Shown here one piece after another: positions 18,360-26,198 of a stretch of 45,748 bases of DNA (positions are counted from its first letter, which is position 1; the number at the start of each line of letters is the position of its first letter). Both the position numbers and the translations under genes were made by a program. The notes below the pieces were generated by a model. That model saw only the letters and a program-made list of their open reading frames with translations, ran no database searches and was not told the origin of the DNA. The stretch is from Saprospiraceae bacterium (lineage in GTDB: Bacteria; Bacteroidota; Bacteroidia; Chitinophagales; Saprospiraceae), in NCBI GenBank assembly GCA_013214355.1, contig JABSSL010000062.1:1-45748 (forward strand), given 5' to 3'.

Positions 18360-21300
18360 GACGGTAAAAAAGCGAGTGAGCTTACTGGCATTGATATACG
18401 CTTGTGGCATGCTTTCCTCTCTAATGGGACAGATGGCCAAGGCTCCGCTAGTCAGCTTAGAAGAAATTGATGAACTTTTGACGGAAGAAAGATACGAAGA
18501 CGCTTATCCGCTTTTACAGGACCAGCTTCCTTCTCTGGAGGAATCGCAGGACTGGCCGGATTTAGCACACGTCTATCTATGGCTTGGCGAGTGCGCCTAC
18601 GTACTGGCAGACTATCGGGCTGCCCTAGACTACACGCAAACGGCCGAGTTAATTGTCATGGATCAAATGAATCCGGATGACTTCCCTGAATTTGGCATGC
18701 TGCTGCAGAATTTAGGGGTGTTTTATTCGCGTACAGGAGATTTTGATCAACAGATGATTTCCTACCAACGGCATTTTGATTACACGATTGCTACGAAAGG
18801 ACGAAACTCAAAAGAGGGTGCCGATGCTTTCTATAACCTGGGTATGGCTTATTTGCGCCGGAATCAATGGGATAAGACTCAGGCCTTTATAGATACCTCT
18901 TTACGAATCTCTCAATCCTTACAGTACGACACGGGCATAGGTGATGCCCTAAACATATTGTCCACCTGTTATGCTAATAGAGGAGATTATGCCCAGGCGG
19001 CCAGTGTACAACGACAGGCGTTGAAGTATGATTTGGGAGCCTACAATTACAGCGTAAAGCTGAATAATCTAGCAGAATATCAATTGAATTTAGAGCAGTA
19101 TGCGGCTGCTCAGCAAAACTTTGAACGCGCCATTGAGGCCGGACCAAACAATTGGGGTCCGAGGCTTAATTTGATTCGATTATTTCGATTAAAGGAAGAG
19201 TGGAGTCGGGCGGAGGAATTGACCGACCAATGGATTACCCAACTGGAAAAGGACCCGATCGCCTGGGCTAGCGAGCTAAAACGCTTATTCAACTATAAAG
19301 CTTCCTTCTACCAGCGAAACAAGGACTGGGAACTTGCCCTGATGACCTTAAGCCGGGGCTTACAACTGAAAGCCGTTGATCCAACGATCGATGCTAGCCT
19401 TTACCTACAGCTAGCCAGTACACATCTAGGTAAGAAGGATTATCCCAAAGCTTTACAAGCCACTCAGAAACTCTATGCGCTTCTTTTTCCGAATGATTTT
19501 AACGATAGTGAATTAGAGGAGCCAAGTGTCGAAAGCTTGCTAAATGCGGAAGTATCCTTGGAGGTTTTGACGCTGAAAGGGCGCATCTATCAAGGTATGC
19601 TAGCGCTCGAAGCCAATGAAGATATCCAAAGAGCGGCGGTAGACTTATATCAAAAAGCAGAGCAATTAATTCAACGAAATAGGGAACGATATGCTAGCGT
19701 GGCTTCAAAATCTTTATTGGCGCAAGCTGCGCTCGTGATCTATCAGGATGCTATCGAACTAATGTATGAGTTATATAAGAATACGCAGGACCCAGCCTGG
19801 ATAGAGCAAGCGCTGTATTTTAGTGAAAGGAGTCGTGCCACGAGCATTGCGGATCGCCTCAATACCATTCAGGCCAATCTATTCACTCAGATTCCAACTG
19901 CACTAATTTCGAAGGAACAGGAACTCTTAGGAGATATTGCCTTTTACAATAATCAAATAGCTTCATCAACAGATCAGTTAGATCCAGAGTTGAGAGCGTC
20001 TTGGGAGCAAATCTTGTTTGAAAAACGTAGAGAACAGCAAGATCTCCTTCAAATTCTTAAGGAAGAACACCCTCAGTATTTTGATTTAAAGTATCAAAGC
20101 TTTGAATTAGACTTAAACAGGGTTAGGGCCGAGGTAGCGGGCCCAGGTGAAGTCTTATTGGAATACTTTATTGGCCAAAAAGATCTCTATCTGATCTGGA
20201 TTAGCGGGGAGCAAATGGGGATTGAACGATTGGGCTCCCTCGATTTAATTGACCAGGGGGTTAGAGCCTTTCGTCAAGGTATGCTCAATCAAGGCCCCGC
20301 TTACCAAGAATGGGCCCATCGACTGTACCAAGTGCTGCTGGATCCAGTGAAATCGGTAATCCAAGGAAAGTCTTTGATTATTATACCAGATGGAGTACTT
20401 GGCTATTTACCTTTTGAAACGCTACTCCTGAGACCCATAGATAATGGAGAGGCCATCGCAAAAACAGATTTTCTTTTGTGGGAGCATTCCGTACGATATT
20501 TCTTCTCGATCCAGGTGGCTTTACTAGGACAACGTATCAAACAAGGAAAATCGACTGGTGGGCGGATTCTAGGTGTGTCTCCTGGCTTTACGGATTCTAT
20601 TCCTTTGTCTCTTTCGGGTGAGGCCAGGTATTTGGCGCCCTTACAGGGATCATTGGCGGAGCTGGAGGAGATGGAGAGTAGGTACCCCGGAAAATTTCTT
20701 TATGGGAAGGAGGCGACGAAGGCTGCTTTTTGGGACATGGCTGAAGAGCATAATCTATTACATATTTCTACACACACTTGGATTGACGATCAAAACCCTA
20801 ATGCTTCTGGCTTTCTCTTTGCGGCTGGGGCGCAAGATTCCATGTATAGCTTTTTACATGCATATGAACTATTTAATCAATCTTTATTGGCTGATCTGGT
20901 TACACTTAGTGCATGCAATACGGGGTATGGGCAGGTGCAAAAAGGGGAGGGTATTGCCAGCTTAGCCAGGGCCTTTGCATTTGCCGGCTGTCAAAACTTA
21001 GTAATGACACTTTGGCCCATTCGGGATAGAACAACACCAGAGTTGATGCGGTTTTTCTACGAAAATTTAACGGCAGGAATGGGTAAAGACGAGGCTTTGT
21101 ATGAAGCGAAAAAAGAATACTTAAGATCGACTAACCCACTTTTTCATCATCCGTACTATTGGGGCGGAATAATCTATGTAGGTGATAAACAGGCCATTTC
21201 TTTGAAAGAGATAAATAAGCTTGTGCCTAGTCTTTATATCGCTGGTGTTGCTGTCCTAGCTCTCCTCCTGTTTATGGTGATCAAGAGGTCTCAAGCCTAA
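18358..21300 (+). CDS. TPR-repeat protein with C-terminal CHAT peptidase domain, exported and membrane-anchored
   Basis: The start is placed at the ATG at 18358; the frame opens five codons earlier at a TTG. The 980-residue product has a signal-type N-terminus (residues 1-25), tetratricopeptide-like helical repeats over about 30-470, a coiled linker, and a CHAT domain (about 590-945). The CHAT domain belongs to the caspase/separase-like cysteine peptidases. The presumed catalytic pair is H806 in HISTHTW and C853 in LSACNTG, both intact. A C-terminal hydrophobic segment (about 958-975) followed by KRSQA looks like an inner-membrane anchor with a short cytoplasmic tail. The peptidase would therefore face the periplasm. 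It is convergent, with 6 bases between stops, to a gene pair encoding an ECF sigma factor and a single-pass TPR protein. Confidence 0.9.
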   Translation: MTVKKRVSLLALIYACGMLSSLMGQMAKAPLVSLEEIDELLTEERYEDAYPLLQDQLPSLEESQDWPDLAHVYLWLGECAYVLADYRAALDYTQTAELIVMDQMNPDDFPEFGMLLQNLGVFYSRTGDFDQQMISYQRHFDYTIATKGRNSKEGADAFYNLGMAYLRRNQWDKTQAFIDTSLRISQSLQYDTGIGDALNILSTCYANRGDYAQAASVQRQALKYDLGAYNYSVKLNNLAEYQLNLEQYAAAQQNFERAIEAGPNNWGPRLNLIRLFRLKEEWSRAEELTDQWITQLEKDPIAWASELKRLFNYKASFYQRNKDWELALMTLSRGLQLKAVDPTIDASLYLQLASTHLGKKDYPKALQATQKLYALLFPNDFNDSELEEPSVESLLNAEVSLEVLTLKGRIYQGMLALEANEDIQRAAVDLYQKAEQLIQRNRERYASVASKSLLAQAALVIYQDAIELMYELYKNTQDPAWIEQALYFSERSRATSIADRLNTIQANLFTQIPTALISKEQELLGDIAFYNNQIASSTDQLDPELRASWEQILFEKRREQQDLLQILKEEHPQYFDLKYQSFELDLNRVRAEVAGPGEVLLEYFIGQKDLYLIWISGEQMGIERLGSLDLIDQGVRAFRQGMLNQGPAYQEWAHRLYQVLLDPVKSVIQGKSLIIIPDGVLGYLPFETLLLRPIDNGEAIAKTDFLLWEHSVRYFFSIQVALLGQRIKQGKSTGGRILGVSPGFTDSIPLSLSGEARYLAPLQGSLAELEEMESRYPGKFLYGKEATKAAFWDMAEEHNLLHISTHTWIDDQNPNASGFLFAAGAQDSMYSFLHAYELFNQSLLADLVTLSACNTGYGQVQKGEGIASLARAFAFAGCQNLVMTLWPIRDRTTPELMRFFYENLTAGMGKDEALYEAKKEYLRSTNPLFHHPYYWGGIIYVGDKQAISLKEINKLVPSLYIAGVAVLALLLFMVIKRSQA

Positions 21301-21306
21301 TCACGC

Positions 21307-22029
21307 TTATTTATCGCTGATAGCCTGAGCTAAGTTTGCGGCTTTGTGTTGATAGAATTTGCTGTTTTGTAGAGATACCAAGAGGGGTAGGGCTTGGGCG
21401 AAATCATCGCTCTTTACATGGGCGAGCGCCAAGTACCAACTTAGGTTCTCCCTATAAGCAGGATCAGAGAGCTTAGTGGTAAGGGGACTCAATTTATCGA
21501 TTGATAGGCTAGTGCGGCCGGCGGCCAAAAGACTAAGCCCATGGTAGAATAGTATCTCAGGTGTACTCGCACCTTCCCGTTCCACTCTATGGAATAGCTC
21601 ATTGGCTGCATCAAATGATCCCACCTCATATAAACGAAATGCTTCTTCTACGGTATTTTTAGTCTCAGGGGTCAGGAGGTCTCTTTTGATGCCTTGATCA
21701 GGAAGAGCTACCGGTAGTGGGCTGTGATAAGCCTGGAAAAGATCATCTGGCGCCATACTGCCGTCACCAGTCATAAATCCAATTCCAGCATAAAGCAATA
21801 AAGCGAGCGTAGCAGCAATGGATAATAAAAAGGGCAAGCTTCTTCGAATAGCGGGCTTCTTGGAACCAGTTTGTTGATCAATCTTCGCATCAATCCGGTC
21901 TAAAATCGATTCAGCAGAGGTATGTTCCGGCAGGTATTGGTAGCCCTCGAGGGATTTTTCGGTGAAGTCGTCTAATGCTTTTTCGTCCTTCCTAGATTTC
22001 AGTAGTTTCAGGTACTTATCTCGATTCAT
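21307..22029 (-). CDS. Single-pass membrane protein with TPR-like periplasmic domain, putative anti-sigma partner
   Basis: A 240-residue protein with a charged cytoplasmic N-terminus (1-63), one transmembrane helix (about 65-86) and a C-terminal helical region (about 120-240). The helical region carries TPR-like phrases: AFRLYEVGSFDAANELFHRV, EILFYHGLSLLAAGRTSLSI and WYLALAHVKSDDFAQALPLL. The position just downstream (23 bases) of the ECF sigma gene and the topology fit an anti-sigma factor, although no classical zinc anti-sigma motif (HxxxCxxC) is visible. An alternative is a scaffold that docks the TPR domain of the neighbouring CHAT protein. Function is inferred from context only. Confidence 0.75.
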   Translation of the reverse strand: MNRDKYLKLLKSRKDEKALDDFTEKSLEGYQYLPEHTSAESILDRIDAKIDQQTGSKKPAIRRSLPFLLSIAATLALLLYAGIGFMTGDGSMAPDDLFQAYHSPLPVALPDQGIKRDLLTPETKNTVEEAFRLYEVGSFDAANELFHRVEREGASTPEILFYHGLSLLAAGRTSLSIDKLSPLTTKLSDPAYRENLSWYLALAHVKSDDFAQALPLLVSLQNSKFYQHKAANLAQAISDK

Positions 22030-22052
22030 GGGGTGTGTAAATTTTCTTCAAA

Positions 22053-22616
22053 TTACGCGATTAAGAGGTTTTTAAGATTTCTCTTGCCATTTTGAAGGTG
22101 GCTTTTGATTTCCTTGATGGTATAGTCCGTTTGATGCTCTATTTCTTTGTAGGACTTCTTCTCAAAGTAGAATAGTACGATGCAGCGTTTCTGATCTTCT
22201 TTAAGTCGATTAATAGCCTCACTTAGTGCCTCCAAACGTTCTTCCTCTTTATTATGATCCTTTTCATCGCCAGATTCCACAAAAATTTCCTCATGAATTT
22301 CAGAAATCTCCTCATTTTTTTTGCTGAGGATTTTTCGGAGTTTTTTCAAACAGAAATTTCTGCAGACAAAAAAGAGCCAAGGTTCGAATTTTTCTATGTC
22401 GTGCTTTTTGAGTTCTTCGGTGAGATGGATGAATATTTCCATGACTGCATCTTCTGCATCTTGGACAGACTTCAGGTAATTCAGACAAAGTCCCAAGACT
22501 TTATGGGCATAACGCTTATACAGCATGCCTACGATAGCCTTATCCTCGGTTTTCTGATAGGCTGCAATTAGCTGCTCATTGCTGTATTGTTTATATTTTC
22601 TCCCTTGATGGAACAT
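22053..22616 (-). CDS. ECF-type RNA polymerase sigma-70 factor
   Basis: A 187-residue alternative sigma factor. Region 2 is recognisable in LYKRYAHKVLGLCLNYLKSVQDAEDAVMEIF and EPWLFFVCRNFCLKKLRK. Region 4 is a helix-turn-helix (LKEDQKRCIVLFYFEKKSYKEIEHQTDYTIKEIKSHLQNGKRNLK). The linker is unusually acidic (EEISEIHEEIFVESGDEKDHNKEEE in short segments). It is the first gene of a two-gene unit with the membrane TPR protein. It probably directs RNA polymerase to a small regulon controlled by that partner. A TATTTTTG box on the minus strand (22636-22643) is a possible -7 element but lacks a partner. Confidence 0.92.
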   Translation of the reverse strand: MFHQGRKYKQYSNEQLIAAYQKTEDKAIVGMLYKRYAHKVLGLCLNYLKSVQDAEDAVMEIFIHLTEELKKHDIEKFEPWLFFVCRNFCLKKLRKILSKKNEEISEIHEEIFVESGDEKDHNKEEERLEALSEAINRLKEDQKRCIVLFYFEKKSYKEIEHQTDYTIKEIKSHLQNGKRNLKNLLIA

Positions 22617-22705
22617 TGCTTTCCTTTAGTCCCAACAAAAATAGTTTTATATAGGAGAATTCTCAGAGGTAGGAAGACAAATTTTCAAGGCCTCTGCTAT
22701 ACTCA

Positions 22706-24400
22706 TCATTCCCTAGGTGAAGCTGTTGTTTTTTTACCTCTTTTGTAGAAAACAAAGCCATTTTTTCTACCGATCTCCTCTAGGTCGGGTAAGGCTACTA
22801 ATTCCTTGGTCTTATTGATCTTCGTGACGATGTATACATCTTTATCCACTGGCCCTGTGAGGAACCAATCTCGCTTTGCTTCTCTGGTCTCAAAGTCAGG
22901 GTCATTGTCCTTCGCTTTGTTGAAATAAAATAGATCAACATACGATTTGTAGCCATGGGTCATGACATAGGCATCTTCATCCGATACTTCCACAAAAAAG
23001 TCAACAGCGGCTCTTTGCGAATAGCCTTCAATTCTTTTGATAAAGAAAATCAGCGTTAGGAACACAAATACGGCCGTCCCGCCAAATAGAAATTGATACC
23101 CCTTTTCGGCTTGTAGTTTTTCCCAGCGTAAAAATAGGATCAGTATAGTGAGCAATAGAACACCTGGCAATATTTCCGTACCATTCCAATTCACTGCTGC
23201 TTCTAGATTGGCTTTAGCGAAGGGGTCTTTGCTAAAGAGTGGTTCAATGAGTTCAATATTCATGGCCAGGAACGGCATGGCCACCGTGGCAAAAATAAAG
23301 AGACCACCGATGCCTATCAATCCTCCTTTCATCCATCGGTTCAAGGATAATCTACCTTCAATTAGGTGATAAATTACCACACTAGCCAAGAAGCTTAGTG
23401 GGAAATAACACATGGAGGAATAGTGTACGATCTTGGATTTGACTATGGTGAAAAGAATAAGTACCACCCAAAAGAGATACTTCATCCAGCGCCGAAAGTC
23501 TTTTTGATAATCATATTCATCAGCCGGTAAACTGAAGAAGGATCGGATCGCAAAAATCGAAGCCGGGAAGCAACCCACTAGCAAAACCACAAAATGATAG
23601 CCAGGGAAACCTTTATGACCCGCATCCGGGGTGCTGAAAAGGCGATACTGGTAGCGGTTAAATTCTTCAATAAACCAGGTGCCGTTTTTGGCAGTTTCTA
23701 TCCCATACCAGGTAAAGGTAACGAGAGTAGCAGCCACCGTAAAGAACAAAAACTCAGGCACATTCACGTAAAATCGGAATCGTTGATAGACCCAGTAGAC
23801 AAAGAAGGTCAGAGCAGCAATCATGTAAGCTACCTGTCCTTTGGTAAGGATGCCCATACCGATGAAAAAACCACTCCAAAACAAGTAAACCCACTGATTT
23901 TTGCTGAGCTCTATGCCCTTGAAACCATCTTTTTTCCAGTAAAATAGAATGAAGTAGTAAAGGCCTAAAAAGATGAAGAGGTTCAAGATTGGATCAATAA
24001 TCCCAGATTTGAAATATAAAAATGGGAGGACAGTTCCCATGTAAACCCCCGCCCAAATCACACCAAAACGGTGGTGGTAAAGTTTACGCCCGAAGTTGTA
24101 TAAAAGCACAAGGGTGACGATTCCGCAGATCGCGTTGGGAAGGCGAGCTGAAAACTCATTGATGCCAAAGAGTTTCATGGCGGTAACTTGAGACCAAAAG
24201 AAGAAGGGAGGTTTTTCCCAAAATGGATGAAAGTCGACATAAACTCGGGTGTACTCACCCGTTAGTAACATTTCACGACTAATCTCTGCGAAGTTCACTT
24301 CGTCCCAATCGAATAGATGCACTCCACCCAGGAAGGAGACAAAAAAAACTGCCCCTAAACCCGCAAATAGGAGTGAATATCTCACCGCTTGCTTATCCAT
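22706..24400 (-). CDS. Family 39 (ArnT/PMT-like) membrane glycosyltransferase
   Basis: A 564-residue polytopic membrane protein of the dolichyl/undecaprenyl-phosphate-sugar transferase class. The first loop carries the FDWDEVNFAE motif (D31, D33, E34), where family members place the catalytic acids, followed by HPFWEKPPFFFW. About eleven or twelve hydrophobic segments follow, then a soluble tail. It likely transfers a sugar from a lipid carrier to lipid A, a polysaccharide or a protein on the periplasmic side. The acceptor is unknown. It starts one base after the stop of the 2-oxoglutarate oxygenase gene, so the two are surely cotranscribed and possibly coupled. Confidence 0.88.
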   Translation of the reverse strand: MDKQAVRYSLLFAGLGAVFFVSFLGGVHLFDWDEVNFAEISREMLLTGEYTRVYVDFHPFWEKPPFFFWSQVTAMKLFGINEFSARLPNAICGIVTLVLLYNFGRKLYHHRFGVIWAGVYMGTVLPFLYFKSGIIDPILNLFIFLGLYYFILFYWKKDGFKGIELSKNQWVYLFWSGFFIGMGILTKGQVAYMIAALTFFVYWVYQRFRFYVNVPEFLFFTVAATLVTFTWYGIETAKNGTWFIEEFNRYQYRLFSTPDAGHKGFPGYHFVVLLVGCFPASIFAIRSFFSLPADEYDYQKDFRRWMKYLFWVVLILFTIVKSKIVHYSSMCYFPLSFLASVVIYHLIEGRLSLNRWMKGGLIGIGGLFIFATVAMPFLAMNIELIEPLFSKDPFAKANLEAAVNWNGTEILPGVLLLTILILFLRWEKLQAEKGYQFLFGGTAVFVFLTLIFFIKRIEGYSQRAAVDFFVEVSDEDAYVMTHGYKSYVDLFYFNKAKDNDPDFETREAKRDWFLTGPVDKDVYIVTKINKTKELVALPDLEEIGRKNGFVFYKRGKKTTASPRE

Positions 24401-24401
24401 A

Positions 24402-25256
24402 CTATTTCTTTCTTCGACTGAAGAAGTTCAATACTTTACTTACAAAATCATCATTAATGCCGAGCCAACCCTTTAGGACATTGTAAACAGCAATTAACTG
24501 CTTGTCTAGATAGATAAATAGACTCTTGATACCGTCTCCAGGTCGGGCTCTATAATTGGTGGCACGCTTCTTCGGCATGCTCTCCTCTTCGGTGAAGTAG
24601 TAGAGCGCAATGGACTTTCTCGTCATATCCTCCGGACACTGGATGACTTCCGGTAATCCGTGGAAGGAATCCTCGTCCGTATTGAACACAACACATCGAT
24701 TGAAAATTGGGCTGATCTTTTGCTCGCACTGCTTCATGTCTCTCGACCACAATTCCAGATCACCTTTGTAACTTTCTAACCAATCCTCATTGAGATACAC
24801 CAATACGTTTACTCGCCTGCGCCAATTCCTCTTGTGGGGATGCACGGTGAAATCTGCATGGATATTCAAGTAACCTCCGCGCTGACTTTGATGAAGTCCG
24901 CCTCCCTCCAAACTTGGATCCGCCTTCAAACCAGGAATACCGGTCAATTTGCTAAGAGAACGAACAAACTCGTCGCTATTTAGCTCCTTAATGACTTCCT
25001 GCAAAAAGGATGGAATGAGGTCCATCTTGTTAAGTCCATGCTTTTTCTCATTGACATGTACATAGTGTATCCAACCTGCATCTTTGACCTTCGGAAAAGC
25101 ATTCATGGCCTTGTGGGCTGCCCATTCCTCCAGGAAGTTTTCAAATTTTCCATGCGGATAAGGGCTGGCATTTTGATATTCTGCTTGATGCTCTTCGAAG
25201 ATGGAATCCCATTTTTGTACATCCAAGATTCCTTGTGTTGTCTGTTGATCAACCAT
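24402..25256 (-). CDS. 2-oxoglutarate/Fe(II)-dependent oxygenase (prolyl-hydroxylase-like)
   Basis: A 284-residue soluble protein with the jelly-roll iron site H133-x-D135 (LNIHADFTVHP) and H199 (SFHGLPE), plus R213 (MTRKSIALYYF) to bind 2-oxoglutarate. The spacing fits the P4HA/2OG-FeII_Oxy_3 group, including bacterial members linked to surface polysaccharide loci. The C-terminal 60 residues form an extra basic helical tail. It probably hydroxylates a protein side chain or a glycan or lipid precursor. The 1-base spacing to the GT39 gene suggests a joint modification pathway. The substrate is not predictable from sequence. Confidence 0.87.
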   Translation of the reverse strand: MVDQQTTQGILDVQKWDSIFEEHQAEYQNASPYPHGKFENFLEEWAAHKAMNAFPKVKDAGWIHYVHVNEKKHGLNKMDLIPSFLQEVIKELNSDEFVRSLSKLTGIPGLKADPSLEGGGLHQSQRGGYLNIHADFTVHPHKRNWRRRVNVLVYLNEDWLESYKGDLELWSRDMKQCEQKISPIFNRCVVFNTDEDSFHGLPEVIQCPEDMTRKSIALYYFTEEESMPKKRATNYRARPGDGIKSLFIYLDKQLIAVYNVLKGWLGINDDFVSKVLNFFSRRKK

Positions 25257-25460
25257 GCTTAGAATTCATTTTTTGAGAAGGTGAATCAAGTTTTATGTGC
25301 TTAGCAAGGCACAAGGGACTTGAATGACCTTAGGTAGATAGCTTCAAATATGACACCGCAAATATAGGATTAATATCCTTCTGGCGGTTATGCTGAAAAG
25401 TTAAGCTTGTCTGGTTTTATGTAATTCATGGGGCTATGGAATAGGGATGAAAAGCGGGAG

Positions 25461-26192
25461 TTACTTACTCCATCTGCGTAATTGTTTCAAGACTGCTCGA
25501 TAGTCTTTGTGCAAGGGGGCTTCAAATGAAAGCTCTTTATTAGTAACAGGGTGAAGGAAACTTAGTTGCTTGGCATGCAAACTTAATCGATGGAGAAGCG
25601 GACGTTCCTCCTTATCCTTGCCGATTTGATAGCTTCTTCCCTTTAGCTGAGATAAGAATATTCCTTTGTCATCTCCATAAATTGGGTCAATGGCGAGGGG
25701 GCAGCCAATGGCCTTCAGGTGAACTCGAATTTGGTGGGTTCGTCCGGTGTGGATAGATACTTGTAGCAGGCTGTAGTTTCGGAAACTTTCGAGAATTTCA
25801 AAGCTCGTTAAAGCCTCTTTACCAGACTTGCTGACGACCATGCGGCCAGGGCGGTGTGGATTAGGAGATAGGGGGCGGTCGATAGAACCTGAAGTTTGCC
25901 CCGGACGTCCTTTGACCAAGGCGAGGTAATACTTCTTCACCTGACGATTTTCAAACTGCAGGGACAAATGCTTGTGTGCTGCTTCGCTTTTGGCTAGAAC
26001 CAATACACCGCTAGTATCCCGGTCTAGGCGATGGACGATCCAAATTCTCCCGCAGTGTCGATCAGCCCAATCTTTCAGGTTTTGAAGTTCAGGCTTGAAA
26101 CGATCGGGGAGACTCAGTAAGCCGGAGCCCTTATTGATGACTAAGATGGCATCATCCTCATAAATGATCTCGATGGCGTCCTTCCTCTTCAT
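25461..26192 (-). CDS. RluA-family RNA pseudouridine synthase
   Basis: Isomerises uridine to pseudouridine in rRNA or tRNA. The 243-residue product has the family signature HRLDRDTSG (54-62), with D57 as the catalytic aspartate, preceded by DDAILVINKGSGLL and followed by HTGRTHQIRVHL. It lacks an N-terminal S4 domain, so it resembles RluA more than RluC or RluD. Which RNA site it modifies cannot be decided. It starts 6 bases after the stop of the RibF-glycosyltransferase gene, so the two probably form one transcription unit. Confidence 0.92.
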   Translation of the reverse strand: MKRKDAIEIIYEDDAILVINKGSGLLSLPDRFKPELQNLKDWADRHCGRIWIVHRLDRDTSGVLVLAKSEAAHKHLSLQFENRQVKKYYLALVKGRPGQTSGSIDRPLSPNPHRPGRMVVSKSGKEALTSFEILESFRNYSLLQVSIHTGRTHQIRVHLKAIGCPLAIDPIYGDDKGIFLSQLKGRSYQIGKDKEERPLLHRLSLHAKQLSFLHPVTNKELSFEAPLHKDYRAVLKQLRRWSK

Positions 26193-26198
26193 AGCTTC

